The notes below the pieces were generated by a model. It ran no database searches. It was given only the letters and a program-made list of their open reading frames with translations, and was not told where the DNA came from. From Symbiodinium sp. CCMP2592 (Eukaryota; Sar; Dinophyceae; Suessiales; Symbiodiniaceae), in contig CAJNDT010003546.1 of the NCBI GenBank assembly GCA_905221615.1, positions 487,001 to 551,000 on the forward strand: 64,000 nt of DNA, read 5' to 3'. How positions within the stretch are numbered: position 1 is the stretch's first letter; each line of letters starts with the position of its first letter. Shown piece by piece: positions 40,570 to 51,387 of this stretch. The translations under genes and the position numbers were made by a program.

Positions 40570-42485
40570 TTTGTTAAACCCCTAAACCCGGAACCCGGGA
40601 TCCCCCCCAATCCATAACCAAAACGTCCGAAACTTTGGTCCCGACCCTGCTCTTCAACCGGCTCGCCGTTGTCCTACAAACTGCGACCGCGGCTTCACTG
40701 AAGCTTCAAGTTCTAGGGAACGACTCCTTTCGGGAAGCTCATAGAATCGGGCCTTCAGGATTAGAACGGGTGCTTTTGGGGTATACTATACTGTTAATGA
40801 AAGAAGGAGCCCTAAAGAATTATGTTGCTTGTCCTTCATCACGCTTCCATAGTAGAGTCTGTTCAGAGTCTCCGGCAGGGTTAGGCCTGGCCGATAGGGT
40901 GCAATATTGGGGTCAGAAATATGTAGGGACTAAACAGGGATGCCGGTAGCTCAACCTGGGCCACAGGCATCCTTACTAAGCCTTACTAGTCGAGTCTTGA
41001 TGCCGGCCACTTTCGGGTCCAAGAACTCCTAGGAACGTATTGCTATCAAGTTCGTGAGAAATTGTGCATATTCATGCAGAGATGCACCTGTCTGCCGCGG
41101 AGATCCCCAAATTTTGCTAGAGCATCAAAACGACCACGATTACAATGGCCAAGACGCCACGACCGTGATGGCCAAGACGCCTGACACCACCACGACCAGA
41201 ACGACGACCGGCACTGCTGTATACAAGCAGACATACATACAGACATACACACTCTGCATACAGATACATGGCAAAGCCCCAGCTCCCTCGGCTCCTTGCA
41301 CTTCCCTGCCTCAGTCATCTGCCCCCTCGCCTTGGTGTGCTATGAAGTCTATAAGGGATTTCGGGGTTGGGGCTTCAGGGTTTAAGGGCTTTAAGGGTTT
41401 GGGTGAGTAGGGTTCCGGGCAAGGCCGCCTCGGTGCTCGCAGAGTTTGCAGGGCTGCCCGATTTGAGGGCTTTCGGGCTCGCAGGTTCAAAACTTCAGGC
41501 CTTGATCTTGCTTTTCAAGTTCAGGCACAACAGCAACAACAACGTCAACTGCTACAACTATTTTTCTTCTTCTTCTTCGACTCAATTTCCGGTTGCGATG
41601 ATGGCCATACTTCTGGCAGTGACTACGGATGAAACTGCATGGTAATGCCTCTGGGCAAGATCTTTGTCTAGCTGCTGTCCATTACTGTTATTGATACCCA
41701 TGAAGAACCCACTAAAAGGACTGCGATGACAAACAACCTTAATCATGCTAGGCTCGAAGTTGCTGTAATCTTAGCTATACTGATACCATACAATACTATC
41801 CCCTACTCTACACTCTATCGTATTAATACACACAAATTCGAGCCTGAAGCTCAGGGCTCGCTGCCCTGCTGGGGTCCCTGCTGGGCAGCCGACCTGAATA
41901 AGAAAACCCTTCGAGGGTTTGAGGGTTCCCACACGACAACCATGTTCACAAACATATTTTTGAATATTCAAGCCCTTGTACTATACAAGTGAACCCCCTG
42001 TAGTAACCCTTATAAAACCTTCCGCATAACCCTGGCAAACATGTAGATCCTTATAACCTTTCTGACTTCTGTAACCCGAATAGTAACCCAAAAGGGGAAC
42101 TAGCCGAACTAATACTTACCTCCCCACAGCTAGGGAGCCTGGGAAGGCTTCTAGCCCTGATGTTTTCATGTTGACCGCGCTTTATGGAACGCAGCGCGAC
42201 GCTGACGTGACTCAGCTGCACATAATCGTCGACAAAAATATAACATGTACGTGCTCATGGGGTGCGGACACGGACGAATCAGCAAGCGCCACCATCGTGA
42301 ATGGAATCCAACTGTCTACAGAACCTGCGATTGTGTAGTGGTGCAGACAAAGCGCTGCACGTGGGTGTTCACGTTGTTGCTTAAATCCAACGCACATCAT
42401 GCGCACCGGATCCCAAGTGCTGGCAGCCACCGCCACCGCGCCGTCTGAATGCCAAACCTTGGGCTGACCTGACCTGGGACGCCCA
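40570..42485. other. Intergenic DNA
   Basis: A degenerate family-A trace (40749-40830) and weak reading frames on both strands. CAACAACAACA and TTCTTCTTC patches occur near 41529-41580. No gene supported. Confidence 0.35.
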
Positions 42486-42491
42486 GTGTGC

Positions 42492-43500
42492 TCATGGAAC
42501 GGAGCGTTGTAAAAAAAAACGGCAGGCTCGGCCAATCAGGTTTAGCACCGCCAAAACCAGATGATCACCCAAGGGGCCCAGAGCGGCACCGCTGGCGGCG
42601 TGCACAGCTGCGAACTGGGTGCTGCCGCCAGCCGCTCGACATCTGTCGGCGGAACCAGGTGCGAACGGCCACAGCTCCAACCGCCTCCCAATTGATGGCA
42701 GCGACGAATCTCTAAGCCGCCTGCGAAAAGAGCACGGGCGGCTCAGCCTCAGTGTTTCCCAAAAGCAAGTCTCGACAAGATCGCTGATTCTGCGCTCCAG
42801 CTTCATCCAGTCGGCAAGACTGTGTTCTCAGGCATTGGACTCTGCAGGCTGGGAGCTCGCCATCTAGATGAGGAGGTTGCGAAGCTGCCGGCCACCGACC
42901 TGCACAGATTCATCAGCATGTTGTGGTAGGCCACAACAGTATCCCTCCCGTCCGTCGGCGACGGTGGCTTGTAGAAGGCGACCTCAGATTCTGCTCCTGC
43001 AGCTGTTCCTGCAGCTCAAATTCCGGTAGGGCTAGCGCTTCTGGAATCCTGATTTGTCTGGTGAGCAGCGTACTCTCACATGTACTTCGTGTTAATCAGC
43101 GATCAGTTGCACGGGTGATACTGGCTTTGAACATCAGGAGGCTGGCAACTTCATGCCAAAATGGCATATGAAAAAAATGTGCTTCCACCAGGGAAATACA
43201 ACATTCCAAGTTTGCGAATGATCACAGAAAAGGAAGGTTGCCAGCATCAGGCCCCAAAACTCAGCCAACAATGGGTCGGATCGGCCTTGGCTTTCGCATC
43301 GATCTTCTTGTAGCGACGAAGCTTCGAAGAGAACTCCCGCAAATTGATCTTTGGCTTGCCAGCTGCAGAAGCCTCATCAGGACTTCGCGACTGTTCAACC
43401 ATACTGCCTGATCCGGAGGCCAAACTTGAACGCTCTCACCACTCTGCACCATAGCCGCGATCCATGCTTCCTGCTGTCCCCCGCATTCCCAATGACTTTG
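42492..43500 (-). CDS. Putative split or decayed gene (exon-like segments)
   Basis: Several protein-like minus-strand segments follow one another: 43432-43262 (GSMVEQSRSPDEASAAGKPK, then INLREFSSKLRRYKKIDAKA), about 43035-42983 (EALALPEFELQEQLQEQNLR, coiled-coil-like), 42944-42900 (DTVVAYHNMLMNLC) and 42819-42492 (LADWMKLERRISDLVETCFW, then ETLR and on). Borders show AG acceptors and GT donors in matching phase 2: AG|GTCGGT after NLC and ACACAG|TC before LADW. One implied intron would be only 38 bases, so an indel is an alternative there. Telomere-like repeats are absent from 42100-43680, as expected of a gene. Family unknown. Confidence 0.4.
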
Positions 43501-43737
43501 CGGTCAATGTGTTCAAGGCAACAGGGAGATCATCTATCTCCACGTGTCGGCGCTGGGCTCTTTCCATCCAGTAACCACCGAGCTGGCGAGGTCGCACGAG
43601 CTGCTTTCCCCGACAACGTTGCAGAGCCTTCCCTGAAACCTCCGCTCGCCTTCTCGAGGGCATCCCTGCACCTTCCTTTGCAGAGCCAAAGGAACCCTTG
43701 TAGAACCCTTATAGAACTCTACAGAACCTGTAAGTGA

Positions 43738-44219
43738 CTAAACTAAACTGAAGCTCCGACTCTCTAAAGGCCAGGGATGGCCTGAATCCTAAAAACCAAA
43801 ACCTTAAAGCCGAAAACATTTAACCCCAAACCTCTAGACCCTAAGACCCTCCAAATAGAGCCCTTCTGGAACCTGACAGCGCCCTAGAAATAAAGCGTCA
43901 ACAAAACGGTTGAGCCTCAAACCTATCCCGTAGTTAAGCACACAGACCGATTAAGCCCGCAACTCCCAGAGTTGGGGCACCTCATACCCGAAATGATGAG
44001 ACCCCAAGGCTCAGCACCTCGTAGGTCTGCAGCCAGTCGCGGAAGCGATCGGGGTCCGAGGGCTCCATCCTCTTAGGTGGTTAAGACTCCTTAGGGCTTT
44101 TTAAGGGCTGTTTGTTGCAGCTTTAGTGCCTGAGTGCTTCCTTGTTTTGAGGGGTTTCAACGTCGGGGGCTACTCACTTCAAGGCTGACACATACAGGGG
44201 TTTTCAGGGGTTGTAAGGT
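43738..44219. other. Intergenic DNA
   Basis: Degenerate CCTAAA/CCTTAAA motifs. No gene supported. Confidence 0.4.
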
Positions 44220-44250
44220 TTTTTTTTTTTTTAATGTGCACTGGCTCTTA
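44220..44250 (-). mobile_element. Very short retroposed 3' tail fragment
   Basis: Sense strand AGAGCCAGTGCACATT followed by 13 A, within TTTAGGG-like DNA; closely resembles the 13387 tail (AGAGCCATTGCGCTTT). Confidence 0.45.
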
Positions 44251-45600
44251 AGGTTTTAGGGGTTCAGGGATTCTAGGTAGTTTAGGAGCTTTCGGGTTTA
44301 GGGCCTTTGGGGGGGTTTCAGGGTTCAGTTGGGTTTGCGGCTCAGGGTCTTATGGGCTTGGGGATAAGGCGCGCGGCTTCGCGACCGAAAGAACACAGAT
44401 GCCGGACACATGGCTCGGAACCTCTTACAATGAAGCCAGGGATGTGAGGAGCAACAGTCTTCGTCTTCTCAGAACCCTGAACCGTAAACCCTAAACCCCT
44501 AAACCCTAAACTCGAATTAAACTCAGGGGCATGAGATCAGGCTCGATGGAGAGTGGTAGCACTTGAAGCCGCAACCAGGAAACTCTTCCGGGGAGGCGGG
44601 TGTATCCTGTGGAAATCTCAAGCACAGGATCAGTACTTACGCCGCAGCAGTGCCAAGGCAGCAAGACATGAACAACCGTGACGACAGAAGGCATCTAGGA
44701 AAACAATCGAAAGGATGGCAGCAATGATGATGCTGACCAGTCATCTCCGATAGCAGGGGCAGCTGTAGTCATAGCATTGCTGCGCAAACACTAAACCTCA
44801 AAAAGCCCTAAAGCGCAACCAAGAGCCAGGCGATTTGATGCCGTGCGGGTGGTGGTAAACACCATCGTGGCCTTGGGATACGATGGAACCATGAGCTGAA
44901 GACACCAAGTAGGATTTAGGCTGTAGGATTCGGGGCGTGGTGTTTTATAGTTTCGGGTGTTTAGGATTTATGGTCAGCTTTTGCGGGTTAAGGGCTTCGT
45001 GCTTAGGGCTGGCTTGAGGGCTACCCATACATGGGTATGACTCCTGGTCGTGGGTGCATTGCATTCTTGTTCTAAGCATCGCAGCGACTTAAGCTGTCTC
45101 GTCATAAAGCTGGTCCGCGTGCCCCTGGTATTCCTAAGATGCTGATATTGCAATTGCAGGGTTCTGCGTGTATCTTCATCCTCTAAGTACCATCTTCGGC
45201 AACATCAAAGACCCGGTGCCCTAAATCCAAAAAATTAAAGCCTTAGAAATTAGGATCAGGAAATGGTTCCTTTTCAAGGGTACTAAAATACAGATCTCTC
45301 ATTAGCTAGCTAGGATAGTTATTCAGGCTACTATATTGCACTTCAAACTCCAACCCAGTCTAAACCCTTGACATCCCCAAAAACTGCAAACAATCAAACA
45401 ACTCTGAACATCTCTTGCACCCTTTACAACCCCGTTCAGCCCAAAAGCTCCGACTGTTCATGAGAAGCAGCGCCCTCTCCGAGATCCGCTCCCAAGGGGA
45501 AAGACGTGAGCTTCGAAACACAGGTGAAGCCAGGCGCCTGGATGATGTGGTCAACGGTTCCAGGGTTTAGGGCGTTCTAGGGTTTAGGGTTCGGAGGGCA
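44251..45600. other. Intergenic DNA
   Basis: Telomere-like phrases at 44290-44345 and 44470-44510. A weak minus frame at 44506-44694 has a GTAAGT donor-like site. A family-A-like trace lies at 45230-45340. Nothing firm. Confidence 0.35.
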
Positions 45601-45916
45601 AGTAAGGATTGCGGGAGAAGTGGGCACCGGGCTTCAGGTGGCAACACTTATGCTGTTTCTTGCATCTCAAACCTGCTTGCTACGTTCCTTCAACATTGCG
45701 TGCATACGATCTAGATTTCTGCGTCGGACTGTCAAACTACAGGTTGGGAGTATTGACGCTGAAATCGTGCAGCACTCGCACCGCAAATCCCAAACCCAAC
45801 GGCCGAAACCACGATGAGGTTCTCTGGAGAAGCCGGGTCCCGTGCACACTTCACCGCCCAGAAGCTGGTCGAAGGAGGCCTTTGGAGGTCCCCGAACTCC
45901 GGGGAATAGGGACGAA
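45600..45916. other. Ambiguous open region
   Basis: Both strands carry protein-like frames (plus ATLMLFLASQTCLLRSFNIA; minus LRPLHSSLFPGVRGPPKASF). I cannot choose between them. Confidence 0.25.
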
Positions 45917-46035
45917 TGTAGGGGCCTTAACAATTAGACTACGCTTCCCTTTTCAGGGCTCCATATAAGGGCTCCTCTACGGGTTCTATAAGGGATCTAT
46001 ATAGGGGCCTTAGCGCTTAGAATAGGGATGAATAG
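45917..46035. repeat. MITE-like family A relative
   Basis: Two left ends (GGGGCCTTAACAATTAGACT and GGGGCCTTAGCGCTTAGAAT) bracket GGGTTCTATAAGGGATCTATA. Confidence 0.45.
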
Positions 46036-46345
46036 GGTTTAGGGTTCTCAGTGTAGGAATAAGAGCCCAAACTCCAGGGAATAGGGTTTAGGGCTTTCGA
46101 GTTAAGGAACAGGGTTTAGGGTGTAGGGTGAACTCTAGGGAATAGGGTTTAGGGCTTTCAGGACAAGGACTAATAGGGTTTAGGGTCTAGGGAATAGGGA
46201 ATGGGGTTTAGCGTTTTCAGCAGAAGGAATAGGGTTTAGGGCTTAGGGTTTACTGAATAGGGTTTTAAGTTTTCAGTATAAGGAATAGTGTGTAGGGCTT
46301 TCAATATAAGATAAGCTTTAGGGTTCAGGGTTTAGGATTAGCAGA
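46020..46345 (+). repeat. Degenerate tandem repeat containing telomeric motif
   Basis: Units of roughly 55-60 bases share GAATAGGGTTTAGGGCTTTC and AAGGAA, repeated about five times. Confidence 0.6.
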
Positions 46346-46599
46346 ATGGACTGTTCCCTTGAGGGGTTCCAATTTGCGGGCTCCTTTAAGCGGAGTCTCT
46401 AAGGCTACTATTGAGGTTCAGTATAAGGTTCTTAAGACTAGAATCGGGGTATATGATACGTTAAGTAGAACAGGGAGCTCCAAGGGACCGAACCATCGCG
46501 ACCATCATTTGTTCAAGGATTCAAACCTTGTGCGATTCAGGGCGTGGCGTCGACCATATATCTGGAGGTTGGGAGGCGCTTAAGGTGTGGGATCTGCTG

Positions 46600-46762
46600 T
46601 GCAGGTTTAGGGGGTTTTGGGGGTTTAGGGGTTTAGGGGTTCAGGGGTTTCGGGGTTTAGGCGTTTAGGCGTTTAGGGGTTTAGGGGTTTTGGGTGTAGG
46701 GGTTCAGGGGTTCAGGGGTTTAGGGGTTTAGGGGTTTAGGGGTTTAAGGATTTTAGCTTTAG
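46600..46762 (+). repeat. Array of 8-base telomere variant TTTAGGGG
   Basis: About 19 units of GGGGTTTA with one-base variants (TTCAGGGG, TTTCGGGG, TTTAGGCG). Confidence 0.85.
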
Positions 46763-46959
46763 GGTGTAGGCTGTAGGTGAACGGGATCATTGGCTTTTTG
46801 CGCTTCGAGGTTGGGGCTTCCGGGTTGGATCCCGGTGCCGCCCCCCACCGTCAAGGAAGCCTTAAAGGAGAGGAAGCTTTTAAAGGAACCCTCGAAGGAA
46901 CCACCACCACGATCAACAACACCGCTATCAACACTATCATGTCATGACCACTCATACGT

Positions 46960-47151
46960 TCATAAGGAATGGTCATAGAAAGAACCCTTAGAGGACACGT
47001 GTAGGACGATTAACATCATGATCGGGACCCTCATTGTTGATGTTACTAGTTTGTCTGATTCTTGCCGTTTTGGGGGTGCAGAGATCAGCACATTGCCATC
47101 ATTGAGGAGTAGGATCTGCGGGCCCTCAACCTTCAACATCCCCAAACCCAA
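46960..47151 (-). CDS. Possible exon of unknown gene
   Basis: Frame reading MLKVEGPQILLLNDGNVLIS then APPKRQESDKLVTSTMR, with strand-rich composition. Family unknown. Confidence 0.3.
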   Translation of the reverse strand: MGLGMLKVEGPQILLLNDGNVLISAPPKRQESDKLVTSTMRVPIMMLIVLHVSSKGSFYDHSL

Positions 47152-47389
47152 ACAATTTCGGACTTTTTGGTTTCACAATTGAGAAGGAAGATCATGCTCT
47201 TCAGGATACAGGATTGCATCTTTTCTGATAAGTTTTGGTAGTTATGGGGTAGAGCTGGGAGGTTTGGGTTATTAAGACCTAAGGGGTTAAGGGATTCCGG
47301 GCCACGCCGTCACTTCTCCCGAGACCCCGCACACTGCCAGGGGGGCCAGCAGAGCCCCCGTGGGCGCCATGGCGCTCAAGTTGCTCTGC
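47152..47389. other. Intergenic DNA
   Basis: No supported feature between the putative exon and the LINE 3' region. Confidence 0.35.
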
Positions 47390-47750
47390 TCATTTGCGGG
47401 AAGGGGCTGTGGGGGGGTCTGCGGGGAGTTGTGTTCGACGCTTCATCTGATCATGTGTGGCTGTTGCGTTTAGAGTTTGGAAGTTCTCTGGCGGGGTGTG
47501 AAGCTTGGTTTGCGATTCGCTAGCGACTCGAGCAGCCAGACAACGATGACTGCCCAAGCTGGCAAAACGCAAAATCCCGAAGTCCAAAACCTTCCAGACA
47601 CCGACCATGGAACCTGAAGCCGACATGTTGAGTCTATCGTGAACCATCGGACCGTCAGAGGTAAAACAGTGGCCTAAATAAGTACCTATACTACTGTAGG
47701 GCTCAACACTAGTATGGCCTTCTTCTTCTTCGCACGGTGATAAGTCCCAG

Positions 47751-50156
47751 TCAGAACGTACCGCTAGCACAAGACGAATTCGAAGTGAAACGGACAACGA
47801 GTGACGAGCTCGAGCCAGCCGCAGCCGCCGAGCTAACGAGCCACTCAAACAAGGCACCTCCCTGATCGAATGAAAGATCAAACGAGAGGGCCGTGAAACG
47901 CCCGAGACGGGCAAACTCCAAAGCGGCCGAAATCCAAGTGAGGGTCGAAGAAATCCATCTCTGGTGCGGTCGGAGCGCCTTCAAAGAGCAGGAAGGAAAC
48001 TCCCAAAACAGCAGGGAGGGAAGAGGAGGAGCTGGGAAGCAAACAACCAAGGACGAGAAAGTAGAGAGATCAACCTCCGCGGACTCAAAGCCAACATGAG
48101 TCCAAACGGAGGGCCTCACGGGAAACGCCCTATCCAAGTTCAAGTCCGAGGAAGTCCCCGCCAACAGCGCAGACCCTTGCACGTGTTCGACCGAAAGAAA
48201 GAAGGGCTCAATGAGTGGCCTGAAAGCATAGTCAGCCACTCCAACATTGTCAGCATCCTTTTTGGCAGCAGGAGTTTTATCACAAAGCAAATCAACCTGC
48301 CAACAACTGAGGACGTCAACAGCCCATTCCTTGACATCGCTATCATCCAATTCGGAAACCCAAACAACAAGGGTTTGACGCAGGACGGGAAAAGGCTCAA
48401 TGAAACTCGCAACGGTGTCGAAGATGTGCTCATCAGACTCAAAGCACGTGGCACGCAAAGCGACGAGAAGCTCCCGAGAGTAGTCAGCGATAAGCTCGGG
48501 AACTGAACCAATTTGACCCCCGGGTTGGAGAAGCGCCTGCGCAGGACCCTCGGGAAGACTCAAGGCGGGGAGAAGACCAGGTTTGTCCAAGGCCACGGCC
48601 TGACAACACCGTGGGGAAATCTTGAGGTGCTGCACCAACCGTCTATGTTGAGGAAAGACGGAGCCGCAGGCGCGGCAGCGCACGCCGACCGCATAGCGCC
48701 TGTGGTGCGCACGGTACTTATGCGACTTCGCCGCATGCGCCGCCCAGGACTGAACGTCGCAGAAAGCAACCTTACACAACACACAGCCGTGCTGAAGGCA
48801 ATCAGTTGTGGCCAGGGGCTTGGGGGCGGGGCGCCAGCAACTACGGAAACACGCCTCCAAATCCGCGCGCGCGGCATGTCGAGCTCCATGCCATGCGACA
48901 GCCCTCTTGATAAGGCCTTTCCAACGACCAGGAAAGCTTTTGATCAAGTCCCTCCATAGGCTCCAGTTAGCCAAGACATCTCCTAGCTCTGTGGTACAGA
49001 CTATCGCCTCTTGGAACCAGGCAATGGCAGACCACATAGCTCGCAGGGCTCTGGGAGCATTTTGCAGCAGAGCCCATGCCTCGTCCGGAGCAGCACACAC
49101 CAGTTGTGAGAGGAAACGAAGCCGTTCGACGTGCAGAAGCTCGGCAGGGGTCGGAAGACCCAACAAGCTCACAATGCGCCATTTGCAGACATGTTGATCC
49201 TCATGATGCGGGATTCGCAGCAGCTTGCGGTACATGGCAAACACACCCTGCTCGAAAAGCCTCCAGCCTCCACAACATAATTCAGGCCAAGCGCCTGCCC
49301 CGGCCAAAAGGACCGAGAGCACATGAACTCTGAAAAGGGATGCTCGCTTACGAAGGTGCATCCTGCAAGAGCAGAACACAGACTTCTGTCCTTCTCGGAA
49401 AGCAGCGCGAGCCGCGCCGAGCTTGGAACGGATCTCCGGGAGCATGGAGCCGCTGTAAGACAAGCTTGCCCCCAGGTGTTTATAGGTCGATATGGCATCG
49501 AGCGAAACAGGGGAACTGTGTTCCAAAAGAACGGCTATTTTCCCTTTATCCCGGGTGAAGATCTGAGTCCGAACTGCTTTTGCCCCAACACCTGATGGGC
49601 AGATCATAGCTGCGGTCTTTCGCGGGCCAATATTTGCGGATAGACCGTGCCCAGCGAGTGTGTCAAGCGTGACACCGGTGATCCGTGTTACCACCCTCGG
49701 AAGCTCGGCTGCATGCGAGCACGTGGCACACGTTGCTAGGTCGTCCGCGTACACAATGTCCTGCACCTTGAGTTTGGGAAGCCCACGTGCAACAGGACAT
49801 GAAACCAGCTCCCTAGAGCCGGTCCAGCAGACCTCCGGGCACCAACCTTGTTCACGGAAGTCCCCTCGTCGGGCCAGCACGCGTAGGAACAGGATCGAGA
49901 ACATGGCATCGGCCAGGCATCCTCCTGGCCGCGTGCCCCTACTCGTCTGCACCAAGCAAGGGTCGCCGGCAAGAGCGAACCAGGTGTGAGCATGGAATTC
50001 ACGAGACATAACCTGTAAAAGGCTATGACCCTGCACGGATTGCAAGGCTGGCTCATCCTGCACGTACGAGCACAAAATTTGCATATCCTCATCTCGGAGC
50101 CCCAAGGTACGAACAACCTCTTCCAGGGGTGCATCTCCCAGTCCCCCGCCGACCAC
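47751..50156 (-). CDS. LINE reverse transcriptase (palm, thumb) and C2H2 zinc fingers
   Basis: Contains motif B (TSRGTRPGGCLADAMFSILF) and motif C IVYADDLATC (codons near 49740-49755), followed by the thumb (THKHLGASLSYSG-like region, with ISTYKHLGASL present). A helical domain follows, then two zinc-finger units near residues 455-515: CVLCKVAFCDVQSWAAH and CRACGSVFPQHRRLVQHL. C-terminal fingers commonly bind nucleic acid in LINE ORF2. The C terminus is Ser/Ala-rich and ends at 47751. From residue ~700 a second frame (47914-47390) is also open and could hold the true end. Confidence 0.75.
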   Translation of the reverse strand: MVGGGLGDAPLEEVVRTLGLRDEDMQILCSYVQDEPALQSVQGHSLLQVMSREFHAHTWFALAGDPCLVQTSRGTRPGGCLADAMFSILFLRVLARRGDFREQGWCPEVCWTGSRELVSCPVARGLPKLKVQDIVYADDLATCATCSHAAELPRVVTRITGVTLDTLAGHGLSANIGPRKTAAMICPSGVGAKAVRTQIFTRDKGKIAVLLEHSSPVSLDAISTYKHLGASLSYSGSMLPEIRSKLGAARAAFREGQKSVFCSCRMHLRKRASLFRVHVLSVLLAGAGAWPELCCGGWRLFEQGVFAMYRKLLRIPHHEDQHVCKWRIVSLLGLPTPAELLHVERLRFLSQLVCAAPDEAWALLQNAPRALRAMWSAIAWFQEAIVCTTELGDVLANWSLWRDLIKSFPGRWKGLIKRAVAWHGARHAARADLEACFRSCWRPAPKPLATTDCLQHGCVLCKVAFCDVQSWAAHAAKSHKYRAHHRRYAVGVRCRACGSVFPQHRRLVQHLKISPRCCQAVALDKPGLLPALSLPEGPAQALLQPGGQIGSVPELIADYSRELLVALRATCFESDEHIFDTVASFIEPFPVLRQTLVVWVSELDDSDVKEWAVDVLSCWQVDLLCDKTPAAKKDADNVGVADYAFRPLIEPFFLSVEHVQGSALLAGTSSDLNLDRAFPVRPSVWTHVGFESAEVDLSTFSSLVVCFPAPPLPSLLFWEFPSCSLKALRPHQRWISSTLTWISAALEFARLGRFTALSFDLSFDQGGALFEWLVSSAAAAGSSSSLVVRFTSNSSCASGTF

Positions 50157-50800
50157 AGCTTCTCTGACTCTCTGACCACAGAGTAATAAGCCGAAATCAG
50201 GTCAAGGAAAAGGATACACGCGGGCTTTCGCTTGGACCTAGTATGCTCCAAGAAATTCCGGCTGCAGAAAGCCCCGAAAACATACGACGAGCCCTTACGT
50301 CCCCCCAACAAAAGGGGACTTGCATGCAGCTCAACCTCGCCGACCACGAGCCTTCGGAGGGTTTTATGCAGTATCTTCTCGAAAATAGACTGTGCCAGTA
50401 TCCCCCGCTGGGACTGGAGGGAAAGCTTATCCGGCACACCGGGTTTATCGATGTGGAATAAAACTCCTCCTTTTAGCCCCACCGGTTCTGACGAATGTAT
50501 CATCGCCTTCAACACAATAGGCCAGAAGAGCACCGCAAGCTGTCCCGGGCACTGCTTGCAGAGCGCGGGTGGAATGCAGTCTTGTCCGGCAGCCTTGTGC
50601 GGATTGACCTGCCGAAAGGCCTCAAGCACCTGAAGGAGATCAGGCATGTCGTCAACTTGCAGGGACTCTGCGGGAGGTATTGAACGCTGACGTGCCAAGC
50701 AGGAGGTGGCGAGCGTGTCTGGCTGCACCACCCGGCCGCCTTCCATGTTTGCAAAATGTTGCCGCCACTGCTCAATGACTTCAGATTCAGATTGACACAT
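50150..50800 (-). CDS. LINE reverse transcriptase, fingers and palm start
   Basis: RT begins here: FRQVNPHKAAGQDCIPPALC (the K-A-x-G-x-D block of LINE RT), a long loop, LSLQSQRGILAQSIFEKILH (RT fingers/palm), and motif A ACILFLDLISAYYSV with the catalytic Asp. The frame breaks just after motif A (VVRE), where AVVGGGLGDAPLEEV follows in the -1 frame at 50156. Confidence 0.7.
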
Positions 50801-51387
50801 AGTGCCGTCTGCCTTCCTAAGCTGAGGGAGGGGTGCAGGTCCCGTACGCCTATACTTTTGGGCCTAAGTAGGCGCTTCAAAGCGCACTGGGCCTGGGCCC
50901 CAGCAGAACCATCAACCTCGTCAGCGAGCGCCTCGAGATATAGCCGCTTGTCCAACCGACACCTTCTGCGCAATACGCGGCCAAGAACACCGATGCGCAT
51001 AGTGAAAAGGCCAATAGAGAGACGAAGCTGACCCAACCATGGCCCGGAGAACAAGGTTTCGAAGGCAGGTCCACCACGCCAAGCAATCCAAGCACAGCGC
51101 AGGCGTGCTAGGCGTAACCCGGTCAGACGATTACGTAAGTCATGGCGCAGAACAGACACAGCCTGGTGAATCTCAGCCGCATCCGCAGAAAGGAAGGCAG
51201 CCTTCAGGCGTCGGGCCTGCAACGGAAAAGCCCCGGATAACTCCTTAAACAAGTAGTCGACCAACTTGGAGGCATGATCATTTACATTTTCCGTCCAAGG
51301 GGCCCTGGGGGCTCCGCAAATGGTTTCGCGGTTATCCGGCTGCAACAAGGCAGCCGCATCAATACGAGGCTGAGAGGGGGAATCCAT
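50791..51387 (-). CDS. LINE ORF2 linker between endonuclease and RT
   Basis: Continues ORF2 after a one-base break in ATTCCCCCTC. A helical, Arg/Leu/Ala-rich linker (RLTGLRLARLRCAWIAWRGG, RLYLEALADEVDGSAGAQAQ) typical of the stretch before a LINE RT. The next break is near 50790. Confidence 0.5.

Noticed and set aside
48513-48959. Plus-strand frames across the LINE RT
   Set aside because: Antisense shadows of the RT and zinc-finger frame.
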